A stretch of 64,000 nt of DNA from Cacajao melanocephalus (GCA_963573385.1 CAUYLG010013739.1:62001-126000); one strand, 5' to 3'; shown: positions 1 through 11,425, counted from the first letter of the stretch. The notes: a model not told the origin generated them from the letters alone. Made by a program: numbers and translations.

Positions 1-59
1 TATGTTTATGTTACATATGTTACATAAACATACATACATGGAAGCCGCATGTGTGTGTA

Positions 60-192
60 TTCACTCCAACTTTGTTCTTATTCTTCAGTGTTATGTTGGC
101 TAGTTTAGGCTTTTTACCATTCTATATGAACTATAGAATAAACTCGTCAATGTCTACAAAATAGTTTGCTGGAACTCTGGGAAGAATAAGTT
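60..192 (-). mobile_element. L1 ORF2 fragment, antisense
   Basis: Text such as gttggctagtttaggctt and gtcaatgtctacaaaatag is recognisable as the reverse complement of L1 ORF2. It lies left of the 3' end of the next L1, so it is probably the inner part of a separate older copy that continues beyond the window. It is too decayed to assign a subfamily. Confidence 0.6.
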
Positions 193-738
193 ACATTTTT
201 CTTCTTTTTAAAATTGTGATAAATATATGTATCTTGAAACTGACTGTCATAACCATTTTAAGTGTAGAGTTCAGTGATATTGAGTATGTTTATATTGTCA
301 TGCATCCACCACTGTCCACTTCCAGAACACTTTTCATCTTGCAAAACTGAAACTTTACATCAATTAAATAATAACTCCTCCTTCCCTCCTCTTCCATGCT
401 CTTGGTAACCATCATTTTACTTTCTTCTGACTTTACAATTTTGTCTATCTACCTCAAATAAGTGGAATCATACAGTATTGTCTTTTTGGGGACTGACTTA
501 TTTCATTTAGCAAAATGTATTCAAGATTCATCTATGATGTAAAATATAACAAGTTCTCTTTCCTTTTTAAGGATGAAAAACTTCCCTTTGTATGTATATT
601 CCACATTTTGCTTATCAGTTCATCTAATGATGGATACTTGGGTTGCTTCTATGTTTTCTATGTTTTAGCTATTGTGAATCATGTGGCTGTGAACCCAGGT
701 CTATAAATACCACCTGAAGTCTCCGCGTTTTATTTTTC
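193..738 (-). mobile_element. 3' end of an old minus-strand L1 (L1M class)
   Basis: The plus strand reads as the reverse complement of an old L1 3' UTR and the last part of ORF2. Landmarks are the fragment around cttttcatcttgcaaaactg, then gtggaatcatacagtatt, and then ttagctattgtgaatcatg near 665. The same element appears to resume at 1867 after two younger L1 insertions. About 280 bases of the ORF2 end expected between the halves are not seen. Subfamily is not assignable by eye; an L1MC/L1ME-like 3' UTR is my guess. Confidence 0.75.
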
Positions 739-1109
739 TTTATATATATATATATTTTTAAGTTCCGGGGTCCATGTGCAGGTTTGTTACATAAGTAAAT
801 ATGTGTCATGGTGGTTTGCTGCACCTAACAATCCATCATCTAGGTATAAAGCCCAGTATGCATTAGCTGTCTTTCCTAGTTCTCTGCTACCCCCACAGTC
901 CACCAACAAGCCCCGGTGCGTATTGTCCCTGTCTCAGTGTCCATGTGTTCTTGTTGTTCAGCTCCCACTTATAAGTGAGAACATACAGCATTTTGTTTTT
1001 TGTTCCTGTGTTAGTTTGTTGAAGATAATGGCTTCCAGCTTCTTCCATGTCCCTAAAAAGGACATGATCTTATTCCCTTTTATGGCTGCGTTGTGTTCCA
1101 TGGAGTATA
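739..1109 (-). mobile_element. Younger 5'-truncated L1 3' end
   Basis: It begins on the plus strand with a T/A-rich run (complement of the poly-A tail), then aagttccggggtccatgtgc and gtttgttacat, the reverse complement of an L1PA/L1PB/L1MA-type 3' end. It continues into the end of ORF2 (cttataagtgagaacataca, ttccatggagtatatgc) and stops abruptly before another L1 tail. It is inserted in the older minus-strand L1. No clear target-site duplication is visible. Confidence 0.8.
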
Positions 1110-1866
1110 TGCACCATATTTTTTTTAATTTTAATTTTTATTGTATTTTAGGTTTTGGGATACATGTGAAGAACATGTAAGACTGTTGCATAGGTACACC
1201 CGTGGCAGTGTGATTTGCTGCTTTCCTCCTCTTCACCTATATCTGGCATTTCTTCCCATGCTATCCCTCCCCACCTCCCCACCTCCCACTGTCCCTCCCC
1301 TGTTTCCCCCCTAACAGACCCCTGTGTGTAGTGCTCCCCACCCTATGACCATGTGTTCTCATTGTTCATCACCCACCTATGAGTGAGAACATGCGGTGTT
1401 TGATTTTGTGTTCTTGGGTCAGTTTGATTTAGGTCGATTCTATTTCTGTACCATTGTGAATAGTGCTGCAATGAACATACAAGTCATGTGCTTTTATAAT
1501 AGAATGATTTATATTACTTTGGTAATACACCCAGTAATGGGATTGCTGGATCAAATGATATTTCTGGTTCTAAATCTTTGAGGAATCACCACACTGTCTT
1601 CCACAGTGGTTGAGCTAATTTACATTACCGCCAACAGTGTGAAAGCATTTCTATTTCTCTGCAACCTTGCCAACATCTGTTGTTTCTTGACTTTTTAATA
1701 ATTGCGCTTCAGACTGACATAAGATGGTATTTGATTGTGGTTTGATTTGAATTTCTCTAATAATCAATGATGTTGAACTTGTTTAACATGTGTGTTGGCT
1801 GATGCATGACTTTCTTTGAGAAATGTCTGTTCTTATCCTTTCCCATTTCATATGGGATTGTTTTTC
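1110..1866 (-). mobile_element. Second 5'-truncated L1 3' end, back to back with the first
   Basis: A second poly-T run at 1116 is followed by attttaggttttgggatac, another L1 3' terminus in the same orientation. The sequence proceeds through 3' UTR and the reverse complement of the ORF2 C-terminal region (aatagtgctgcaatgaacat, ccagtaatgggattgctgg) to about 1866. At 1867 the older L1 resumes with its own version of a segment already present here (gttgaacttgtttaacat at about 1773 against gttgagcatcttttcat at 1882). That repetition is what shows two different elements. Confidence 0.8.
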
Positions 1867-4800
1867 TAATGATTGATTATGTTGAGCATCTTTTCATATT
1901 CTTCTTCATCATGTATATATCTTCTTTGGAAAAATGTCTATTTAAATCCCTTCTTTATTTTGAATTGGGTTGTTTTGTTTTTTACTGTTGAGTTTTAGAT
2001 AGTCTCTTCATATTCTGGATATCAGTCCCTTTTCAAACACATGATTTACAAATACATTATTTCATTCTTTAGGTTGCCTTTTTACTGTATCACAGTATCT
2101 TCTGACGAATTAATTTAACATTTTTCCCAAATTTCACTCTGTCTAGTTTTCTTTTGTTACCTGTGCCATTGGTGTCATCCAATAAAGTATGCCAAATCTA
2201 ATGTCATGAAGCGATTTTCCAATGTTTTATAGTTTTAAAACTTGCCTTTAGGTAATGGATCCATTTTGAGTTGAATTTTGTTTATGGTGTTAGAACATAA
2301 CTAATTTTATTATTTTGCATGTGAACATTCAATTTTCCAGGTAACATTTGTTGAAGAAACTAACTTGATTTCACTAAATGGTCTTGGGACATTGTGAAAA
2401 TCAGTTAATCGTATCTGTGATGGTTTATTTCTGGACTCTATTCCATTTGTCTACATATCTATCTTTATGCCAGCACCATATTCCTGATTATGATAGGTTT
2501 ATACTGAGTTCTGAATTCAGAATGTGTGAGTCCTACAACTTTGTTCCCCCTTTTCAGAATTGTTTTGACTATTCACAGTGTCTGAATATTCTATATGAAT
2601 TTTTAAGATAGAATTTTTTATTTCTGCAAAATATAACATTGAGACTTTGATAGGCATTGTATCTAATCTGTAGATTGCTTTGAGTAGCATTGCCAACTTA
2701 ATAATGTTAGGTTTTTCAATTTATGAAAATAAAGTGTATTTCTATTTGTATATGTCTTTTTGAATTTCTTTCAGCAATATTGTGTAGTTTTCATTATAGC
2801 CTTTCACCTGTTTAGTTAATTCCTAAATATGTTATTCCTTGAGAGGTTATTGTAAATAAAATGGTTTTCTTAATTTTATTTTTGAACAGTTCATTATTAG
2901 TGTATAGAAATACAACTGATTTGTGTGTTGACTTTGTATGCCTCTACTTTGCTGAATTTATACATTCTATGAGTTTTTTCCCTCTTTTATGGAATCTCTC
3001 TATATTACTTTGTGAATTTTCCATATGTAAGATCATATCATCTGTATACAGAGATAATGTTACTCCTTTTTTTCAAATTTTGATGGCTTTTTTTTCCTCT
3101 TTATTTTTTCTAATGGTTCTGGCTAGAATTTCCAGTACTCTGTTCAATACAAGTGGTGAAAATGGGCATCCCTACTTTTTCCCTGATTTTAGAGGAGAAT
3201 CTTTTATTTTTTCACCATTGTTTATGATGTTAACTATAGTACTTTTATATGTGGCTTTTACTATGCTAAGGTAGTTTCTTCCATTCCTACTTTATTATTT
3301 TTATCATTAAATGATGATGAATTTTGTCAAATGCTTTTCCTGTATCAGTTGCATTAATAATGTTTTCCCCCATTCATTCTGTTAACATGATTTATTACAT
3401 TCATTATTTTTTATAGGTTGAACCATTCTTGCTTTACAAGAATAAATCCCATGTGTTCATAATCTATAACTCATTCAATATTGAATTTGGTTTACTGGCA
3501 TTTTTGAGGATTTTTTGCAACAACATTTATGAGATTTTTTTTTGCAGATTTCTTTGTCATGTTTTGTCTGGCGTTGTTATCAGAATAATATTGGCCTTAG
3601 GAAATTCATTAAGGAGTGCTTTCTCTTCTTTAATTTCTGAAAAAATGAGATTTGTGTTCATTTTTATTTAAATAATTGGCTGGATTCACCAGCGAAGTAA
3701 TCAAGTCCAGAGATTTTCTTTGTTGGGAGATTCTTGTTTTCTGATTCAATGTTTTTACTAGCTATAGCTCTCAGATTTTATATTTCTTCATAGGTTATTT
3801 TGTGTTTCTAGAAATTGTTCATTTTATTTAGATTGTTTAGTTTATTAAAGTGCACCTGCTCATTGTACTCTCCTTTAATTATTTTTACTTCTGTAGAACT
3901 GGTAGTAATGTCCTCACTGTCATTTCTTATTTTAGGAAGTTGGTCCATTTTGCTAATATTTGCCAGTTTTTTGGAATTTTTCAAAGAACCTAATTGTGGT
4001 TTCAATAACCTTCTCTATTACTTTTCTATTTTGTCTTGTATTTCTCTCTACTCTAATCTGTATTATTTTTTTCTTCTGCTGGCTTTGAGTTTAGTTTGTT
4101 CTTCATTTTCTAGTTTCTTAATTTGTAAAATTAGATTGTTAACTTAGGATCTGTTTTATTTTATAACATAAGCATTTAAACTCACATTTTTTCTTTAGCA
4201 CTGCTTTCCTTGAACTATATAAATTTTGTTATAAATTTTCAATCATCTCTAAGTATTTTCTAATTTCCTTTGTGATTTTTTTCTTGGATATATAGGTTAT
4301 TTAAAAAGTGTATTATTTAATTTCTATAAATTTATATTTTTCAGTTTTTTTTCTGTTATTGTTTTTAATTTCATCTATGTGATCACAGAAGATACTCTGT
4401 ATGACATTTATCTTTTAAATCTAATGAGACTTAAAATCTGTTGAGACTTAGTATGTGGCTTAAAATATGGTCTATCCTGGAAAATGCCCCATGTGCACTT
4501 GAGAAAAATGTGTATTCTTTTACTGTCAGGTAGAGTATTTTGTATATGTCTCCTAGATCTAGTTGGTTTATTGTGCTGTTCAAGTTCTTCTATTTTCATA
4601 CTTATCTTCCACTTATTCTATTCATTATTGAGAGTGGTGTACTAAGTTCACCAACTGTTATTGCAGAACTATCTCTCTCTCTTAAATTCCTTTCATTTAG
4701 ATTTGATATGTTTTGATGGTCTGTTATTAAGTGTGTAAATGTTTATACCACTTATATGTTATATATATAATACTTCTTGCTTTATTAAACCATTTAATAA

Positions 4801-5430
4801 TATATAATGACCTTCTTTGTCTTTTGTAAGGGTTTTTAATTCAAAATCTATTTTTTTCTGGTATAGTACAGATACTCTGCTTTCTTTTAATGTAACTTTC
4901 ATGAAATACCATTTTCTAATATTTCACTTTCAAGTTATTCATGTATTTGAGTTGATATGGTTTGGCTGTGTCCCCACTCAAATCTCACCTTGAATTGTCA
5001 CTTCCGTAATTCCTACGTGTTGTAGGAGGAACATGGTGAGAGATAGTAGAATCATGGGGTGTGTCTTTCCCATGCTGTTCTCATGACAGTGAATAAATCT
5101 CATAAGATCTGATGGTTTTATAAAGGGACTTTCCCTGCACAAGTTCTCTTCTCTTGTCTGCCACCATATGAGATGTGGCTTTTACCTTCTACCATGATTC
5201 TGAGGTCTCTCCAGCCATGTGGAACTGTGAGTCCATTAAATCTCTTTCTTTTGTAAATTGCCCAGTCTCTGGTATGTCTTTATCAGCAATGTGAAACTGA
5301 CTAATACATGAAACTAAAGTAAGTCACTAATAGAGAGCATATAGTTGGATCATGGATATTACCCAGTCTGCCAATTTTTCTCTTTGGATTGGGAAGTTTT
5401 ATACATTTATACATAAGTAATTACTAATAA
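1867..5430 (-). pseudogene. Decayed L1 ORF2 (endonuclease/reverse transcriptase), interrupted
   Basis: ORF2 of L1 encodes the endonuclease and reverse transcriptase used in target-primed reverse transcription. On the minus strand the start region lies near 5430 and the early endonuclease motif area around 5330-5400 (plus-strand gcatatagttggatcatg). The remainder runs leftward to 1867. No minus-strand ORF longer than about 65 codons survives. The MST LTR at 4953-5308 splits the endonuclease-coding part, so the frame could not have been functional after that insertion. Confidence 0.8.
4953..5308 (+). mobile_element. Solo LTR of MST/THE1 type (ERVL-MaLR)
   Basis: The element starts tgatatggtttggctgtgtc and ends actgactaataca, the terminal sequences of MST/THE1 LTRs. 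Inside are the typical gaatcatggggtgtgtc, gatctgatggttttataaag, gccatgtggaactgtgagtc and a poly-A signal region (cattaaatct). Length is 356 bp, normal for MSTA/MSTB. No internal MaLR sequence flanks it, so it is a solo LTR. Candidate 5-bp target duplications are tgagt before and tgaaa after, only 3/5 matching. L1 ORF2 resumes on both sides. Confidence 0.9.
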
Positions 5431-5689
5431 TGCAATATATTTTTAATTTTTTAATTTGCAATTTTGTAGTTTTTTAATACACCTTATAGTTTTCTGTTCC
5501 TCATTTCCTCCATTTCTCTTTACTTTAGGTGATTAGTTGATTGTAGTCTTTTAAATTAAGAAGACAAAAAGTTAGGTTACATATCACTTAGTTTGCTAAT
5601 CCTATCTTTGTTACACTAATACCGGCTTTATAATTGATACTCATGTATTTACAATTACTGAGATATTTATTTCTTCACATGTGTTTGAA

Positions 5690-6640
5690 CTTTTGTCTGA
5701 TGTCATTCCAACCAGCAGGACTTCTTTTAGCATTTCTTACAGGATGGGTCTTACAGTAACAAACTCCTAGAGCTTTTCTTTATCTTGGAATGTCTTAATT
5801 TCTCTGTCACTTTTGAAGACAAGTTTTACCAGATATAGGATACTTGGTTGCCAGGATTTATTTTTCCTTTTTGCATTTTGAATATACAGTTAACCCATGA
5901 AAAACATGCGTTCAACTACACAAGTCTACTTAATATGCAAATTTTTCTCAACCAAACCTATTTTGAAAAATACACTATTCCCAAGATGCAAATCCTGCAT
6001 ATATGAAGGACCATGTTTTTTACATGCAAGTTTTGCAGGAACAACAGTGAGATTTTAATATGTTTGGATTTTGGTACATGTGAGGATTCTAGAACCAATC
6101 GCCTGCATATATGAAGGGATAATTTTATTCGCACACTGCCTCTGACCTTTTAAGTTTCTGATAAGTGATCTGTTGATAATCTTATTGGGAGCTTTTATAA
6201 CAGTTTTTTCTCTTGGCACTGTTGAACTACTTTCTTTGTTTTTTGCTTTTGACAGTTTGATTATAATGTGTCTCAGTTTAGGTCTTTTAGAGTTCATTCT
6301 AGTTAGAGTTCCTTGAGTTTCTTGGTGTTTATATTCATGTCTTCCATAAAATTTGGGAAAGTTTTTATCTATTACCTATTCAAATATTCTCTTTTCCCTT
6401 CTCTCTCTCTTCTTCTTTTGGTCCTCCCACAATGTATATGTAGATATGATCAATGGTGTTCCACAAGTTCTTTCAGATATGTTTATTTTTCTTTAGTCCT
6501 TTTCCTTTCCGTTGCCCAGATTCATTACTTTTTATTATCTTATCTTCAGGTTATTAATTCTTACTTCTGCCTGCTTAAATTGGCCTTTGAATCTCTTTAA
6601 GAATTTTTTTTCTTATCAGTTAATGCACTCTTAAGCTTCA
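5690..6640 (-). pseudogene. Decayed L1 ORF1 (RNA-binding chaperone protein)
   Basis: L1 ORF1 encodes a trimeric coiled-coil RNA-binding protein. On the minus strand the C-terminal part lies at 5700-5886 and 6128-6300. One open stretch at 6055-6297 includes HIIIKLSKAKNKES, resembling the RNA-recognition region of old L1 ORF1. The coiled-coil part lies at about 6300-6640 (plus-strand aattcttacttctgcctgct). Stops and a MER8-like insertion break it. It is followed on the minus strand by a spacer and ORF2, as in canonical L1. Confidence 0.75.
5887..6127. mobile_element. MER8-like Tigger-derived MITE inside L1 ORF1
   Basis: About 241 bp, beginning cagttaacccatgaaaaaca after a TA dinucleotide at 5885-5886 and ending gcatatatgaagggataatt. 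It keeps the family's repeated cues: atgcaaatcctgcatatatg and ttctagaaccaatcgcctgc. L1 ORF1 sequence continues on each side. MER8 is a non-autonomous TcMar-Tigger element of about 239 bp that inserts at TA, which fits the size and site. The family name rests on memory of the consensus. Confidence 0.75.
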
Positions 6641-7673
6641 GAATTGATTTATGTTGTTTTCTGGGGATTTCCATATTTTTATTACATTTCCATTTTGCTC
6701 ATGCATTATTTGCTTGACTTCTCCATGTGTTTCTTTAGTTTTTTACAAATCTGTAAAACAGCTGTTCAATGGACCTTAGCTAATAGACTGCCATCAGAAT
6801 TTTTTCTTAGTTTCTGTTGGTTTATTTTTTTCTTTTGAATGGGATAAAATTTCTTTGTGTTTTTGTTTTCTTGAAAAATAGATATTTGAATAAAAAAATA
6901 CAATATTGAAAATCAGATTCTCCCCTTCATTGGAGTTTATCTTTTTTTTTTGTTTTGTTGTTGTTATTGCTGCTGTTGTTTGTTTTTTGTTTTGTAATTA
7001 CAGAATGCCTCTATGCCAAGGTTGAGCCTGAGTTACAAATTTAAAGTCTTCTTAGGTCTTTTCTGAGTCTGTGACTTCTCTCTGGCATGCATAGTGACTT
7101 TCTAATACCCTTCACTTGTATGTGTGATTGCTTTTAAATGTTGTAGTCTTCAATATCTAGTTCCCAGATGAGGAAGAAGAAAAATATAAAGATGGGAAGA
7201 AAAGATGCCAGCCATTTAAATCCTCAGAAAGTCAATTCAACCAGAGGGAGAAGGGTTTACAACAATGGAGTAAAGTGCAACAACAATTACTGTCATCTCT
7301 TTTTCTGCACTTCTGTGATCAGAAGAAGCAATTAGTGATCAGAGAACAAATCTGTGATATTTGAGGACAGAGTCTTTTTAACTTATCTTATGTCTCACAG
7401 TCTGTGTACAAACTTTTCCAGAAACACATGCACAGCTGCCTACCACAGGGCTGAGGGATAGCAGATGAGTCAATGTAACTGTGCTAAGAGCCAAAATTGA
7501 ACAATATCAACTACAGTTTACCATCCAAGGCTTCCGCTGGATGTTGCAAGCTTTTAATAGGCTCTAGAGTTCCAAAATAGATACATAAGACAGATTCTGT
7601 CAATGTAATTGTTGTCTAGGTAGGAAGAGAGATTTTCTGTGCTTCCTACTCTACCATCTTCCCGGAATCCTCA
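6641..7673 (-). promoter_or_regulatory. 5' UTR of the old L1 (former internal promoter)
   Basis: Upstream of ORF1 on the minus strand lies about 1 kb without ORFs. It ends on the plus strand with ctctaccatcttcccggaat, the reverse complement of an L1 5' terminus. L1 5' UTRs carry an internal RNA polymerase II promoter. Whether this decayed copy has any activity cannot be read from the sequence. A T/G-rich low-complexity patch is at 6940-6995. Confidence 0.6.
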
Positions 7674-7827
7674 GTAACTTTATTTTAAATCATTTTGTGA
7701 AACCTATAAAATCGATGACTTATGGTAATAATCCTTAACTAACAAAAACATTAATGACATGTGGTATAATCTAAAAGAATCCAAAACTTCATAAACCCTA
7801 AGAAATACCTGGGACAAACAACACATT

Positions 7828-7952
7828 TAAAATGGTAATTGAGGCTAAAGAAGTAGAGTAACCTGTAGAAGATTGTAAAACAAGTTAGTGGTAAAAGCAA
7901 ACTTGAATCTATTCACTGCAAATTCAGGACTTTTACACAGATTAATCTTCTC
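7828..7952 (+). mobile_element. MIR fossil
   Basis: The run gaggctaaagaagtagagta, then agttagtggtaaaagcaaac and ttgaatctattcac, follows the order of the MIR core. Divergence is high, as expected of an ancient tRNA-derived SINE. Confidence 0.6.
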
Positions 7953-8662
7953 ACCATCATTTCATCCAATCATTCAACAAAGAGGTTTAATTGTCTATCT
8001 CTTATTAAGTTTTAAATCCTTGGGGTTAAAATAATGAATTCTAACTTTTGTGTTTATTATTATTACAATATAATATTTAGTAATGGGATTAATATATATT
8101 TATAGAGAAGATACTCAAGAGACTTTCGTCTACTGAGAAATTAGTGTATTTTTTGTTGTCTCCTTTACACTTGCTGTTTTTGCTAACGATAAAAGTAAAT
8201 CTGATTATTTTACAGAAAATGTATAATAAAAGCCTAAAATCCCTACACATCTTCGTTTTTAGTATCCCTCATATGAATATCAGCAATCTAATATTTTTTA
8301 AATCCAAAATATCTTCAATTTTATTATGAAAACACATTTTCCCATGATGTAACTTTAACATTTTTTCCTGGCCTTTTTTTTTTTCATTTTTTTAAGACTG
8401 AAATGTTCAGTTTATCTTAGTCCATATGGCTCTTTAGAGTATTATAAGATCTATTAACATACATATCTAAAATCTCAACATTTACATTATCTTTAGAAAA
8501 CCACATAGACAATTCCTGAAAATGTCCTAGTTCTTAGCAACTTAAACTACGGATAAAAATGACACAAGTAACTAAAAGTTCTTTCTTTCTATTTATTTTC
8601 TTTATTGTATTTTTATTGATAAATATGCACTTGAGAATATTAGCTGATTTTCTTGCTCTCGA
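7953..8662. other. Unassigned AT-rich DNA
   Basis: No repeat family, ORF or RNA gene recognised. A T-rich patch is at 8370-8395. The last bases (8663-8678) are the left target-site duplication of the next L1. Confidence 0.5.
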
Positions 8663-8950
8663 AAAATATAGTGTTTTTTACAAGTGACCCCATTAAAAAG
8701 TGGGCAAAAGACTTACAGGCACTTCTTAAAAGAAGACATGCATGCGGTCAACAAACATGAACAAAAGCTCAACATCACTGATCATCAGAGAAATGCAAAT
8801 CAAAACCACAACGAGACACCATCTCATGCCAGTCAGAATGGCTGTTATTATTAATAAAATGTCAAAAAAAAAAACAGATGCTAGTGAGGTTGTAGAGAAA
8901 AAGGAACTCTTTTACACCATTGGTAGGAGTAATATTTATAAAAATATAAA

Positions 8951-9134
8951 TTATTTTTATAAAATACCAATAAAAATCTTGAAGCCACAGAAAATTTATA
9001 AGTTAAAATGTCAGATAGGGACAGAAAACTGACAAATAAATTATGGACTTAAATTTAACACTTGAACAATTAAACTTAATACTTACAGAGTACTCCACTC
9101 ATTAACCACAAAATATACATTCTTCTTATCTGCA
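8951..9134 (+). repeat. Copy A of a 183-bp direct repeat (partner 10845-11026)
   Basis: This block, from ttatttttataaaatacca to tcttcttatctgca, interrupts the L1 3' region between ccattggtaggagtaat and aaattagttcaactatt. It matches 10845-11026 at roughly 93% by my count (about 11 substitutions plus a small indel), in the same orientation. In the partner the block is in its natural place inside the ORF2 endonuclease region; here it is out of place. Confidence 0.8.
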
Positions 9135-9696
9135 GGTGGCAGCATAAATTAGTTCAACTATTTTGGAACACAATGTAATGATTTCTCAAAGACCTATAGG
9201 CAGAAATACCATTTGATTCAGCAATCAAATTACTGAGTATAAACTCAAAAGAATATAAATCATTTTATTATAAAGACACATGAACATGTACATTTATTGC
9301 AGCAATATTCACAATAGAAAAGACATGGAATTGACCTCAATAGCAATCAAGGATAGACTAGATAAAGAAAATGTGCTACATAAACCTGATAAAATACTAT
9401 GCAGCCATAAAAATGAATGAGATCATGTCCTTTGCAGGGACATGAATGGAGTTGGAAGTCATTATCTTCAGCAAACTAATACAGGAACAGAAAACAAAAC
9501 ACCACATATTCTCACTTATAAGTGGAAGCTAAATGATGAGAATATATGGATGCATGGGGGAGAACAACATACACTGGAGCTTGTCAGAGTAGGGTCATGG
9601 TTGGAGGGAAGCATCAAGATGGATAGCCAATGGATGCTGGGCTTAATACTTAGGTAATGGGATGATCTGTGCAACAAACTACCATGGCACGTGTTA

Positions 9697-9718
9697 TGCA
9701 GATATGTACATATCTGCA
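9697..9718. repeat. 22-bp perfect palindrome in an L1 3' UTR
   Basis: The half-site TGCAGATATGT is followed directly by its exact reverse complement, with no spacer. It lies close to the 3' end of the L1. It looks like a local change to the usual 3' UTR sequence. Confidence 0.7.
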
Positions 9719-9792
9719 CATCCTGCATATGTACCCCGAACTTAAAAGTTGAAGATATTAATAATAGCAAAAATAGAAAATATGGTGTTTTT

Positions 9793-10809
9793 CATTATTT
9801 GAATAGGATGACTTTATTTAAACTACTCACAACATAATAGGGAATACATTTACTCAGTGTTTTATTTGAACCATGGGTTTATTTGCATTTTACTTTATAA
9901 TTTATCTTTCCTCAAATTAGATGATTACCTCATTAAACAGCAGGATTGTATTATCATTGCTTAATTTGAGAATCAAGTGGGCTCTAATTTTTGCCTTATG
10001 TATATAAATGGTGTATTACAAAAGAAATCAAATATTATCCATAGCCACTTTGGCTCTAGAAATTCCTCTGACTCCAAATAATAAAACACTTCTTGTTTAA
10101 AAATAATTTTTAAATATCCTATTTAATCTTTAAAAAAATTAATTAATAAAATGTTGCAAATAATTATAGTAACATCTAACATAACAAAATATGAAATTAT
10201 ATGTTGCCAAATGGATGCAACACTAGCAACTGTTTTGTCAAACCTAGGAAATTCAAGACGTTAGTACCATTTAAATAGAAAAAATAAAGAGAAAGAGCAT
10301 AGTTTTATTCCCAAATAATTCATGATTTCTAATTATGTTGGTCAAGGAATCACTGCCCCTAATTTCCATAAGTATTTAAGTATGCCTTTTGAATATTCTT
10401 AAGGTAAAAGTAAAAGTTTTTGCGATAAATGTATTTTCCTTTGGCTTTAACATGCACAAACGAACACACACAGATATACATACTTCATGAACATTCACAT
10501 GTGCTAGAACTTAAAATGTGGTTAGTAACCCATCAATAAGTGTATATGCTTTTAAAGGATATTAACAGTGGCCCACTTATATTTTCATAAACCTTCAGGT
10601 TATGTTAGTTTATTCTATGTTTGGGATATTTCACAGACTTATTTTCTTACAAGAAAAGGCTATTTTAAGTGCTTAACAAACATAGTCTCTGTTTTCCATA
10701 ATAATTGCTTCATATCTCTTCTCTGGAAGTTATATTTTATTCAGAATAAAATGTTTGCATAACTGTGATTTATATATTTGAATTTTTCACATGCCTGCTT
10801 CCACATATA
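9793..10809. other. Unassigned AT-rich DNA between two L1 fragments
   Basis: No recognisable repeat family, ORF or structural RNA. A short CA-rich stretch is at 10459-10472. An L2-like trace near 9920-9970 is too weak to call. Confidence 0.4.
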
Positions 10810-10844
10810 ATTTTTAAAAATATAAAATTCATTTATACCAAAAA

Positions 10845-11425
10845 TTATTTTTATAAAATACCAGTAAAAATCTCAAAGCCACAGAAAAGTTGGAAGTTAA
10901 AATGTAAGATAGGGACAGAAAACTGACAAATAAATTATGGACTTAAATTTGACACTTGAACAATAATGCTAATACTTACAGAATACTCCACTCATCAACC
11001 ACAGAATATACATTCTTCTTATCTGCACATGAAACATACTCTAAGATCAACCACATGCTCAGAGATGAAGCAATTCTCAATAAATATAAAAATTTAAATT
11101 ATACCAGCCCTACTCTCAGACAAAACTTAAATAACACTAGAAATTTATATCAATAATATCTCTTAAAACTCATCAATTACATGGAAATTAAACAACTTGC
11201 TCCTGAATTACATTTGGGTAAACAATGAAATAAAGGCAGAAACTTAAAAATTATTTGAAATAAATGAAAATGAAGACAGAAGATATGAAAATTTCTGGGA
11301 ATCAACAATGTATTGTTGAAAGCAAAGTTTAAAATGCTATTAAAGGCCTGCCTCAGAAAGTTACAAAGATCTCAAATTAACAATCTACCACCACACTTAG
11401 AGGAACTAGAAAAACCAAAATAGGC
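10845..11425 (+). mobile_element. L1 ORF2 fragment, endonuclease end and beyond
   Basis: An open stretch at 10956-11156 includes STTEYTFFLSAHETYSKINH, characteristic of the C-terminal part of the L1 ORF2 endonuclease. The L1 similarity continues (catggaaattaaacaacttg, tgaaataaaggcagaaac) to about 11425, where an ERV LTR tail begins. The first 182 bp are copy B of the direct repeat at 8951-9134. Neither an L1 5' nor 3' end is present, so this is an internal fragment. Confidence 0.75.

Larger units (their letters stand above)
1867..7673 (-). mobile_element. Nearly full-length old L1 (L1M class), nested with other elements
   Basis: This is the body of the L1 whose 3' end is at 193-738. Read on the minus strand it has a 5' UTR with an intact-looking start at about 7673 (gaggattccgggaagatggt), an ORF1 region, a spacer, and ORF2 beginning near 5430. 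Subtracting the MST LTR and MER8 insertions leaves about 5.2 kb here plus 0.55 kb of 3' end, close to a full L1. All frames are broken by stops and indels, so it is a dead fossil. The order of nesting gives relative ages: this L1 is older than MER8, the MST LTR and the two L1 tails at 739-1866. Confidence 0.85.
8679..9776 (+). mobile_element. 5'-truncated L1 3' end with target-site duplication
   Basis: Plus-strand L1: end of ORF2 followed by 3' UTR. The open stretch from 8742 contains SLIIREMQIKTTTRHHLMP, an L1 ORF2 C-terminal region. It ends with atgtaccccgaacttaaaag and an A-rich tail. The flanks aaaatatagtgttttt (8663-8678) and aaaatatggtgttttt (9777-9792) match at 15 of 16 bases, a clear target-site duplication that fixes both ends. 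A 200-bp piece of a different part of ORF2 sits inside at about 8935-9134. Sequence type suggests a primate-era L1 (L1PA/L1PB/L1MA). Confidence 0.9.

Noticed and set aside
2861..3274. 137-codon plus-strand ORF rich in F and L
   Set aside because: It lies antisense to L1 ORF2. Composition reflects the T-rich complement of an A-rich element, not a membrane protein.
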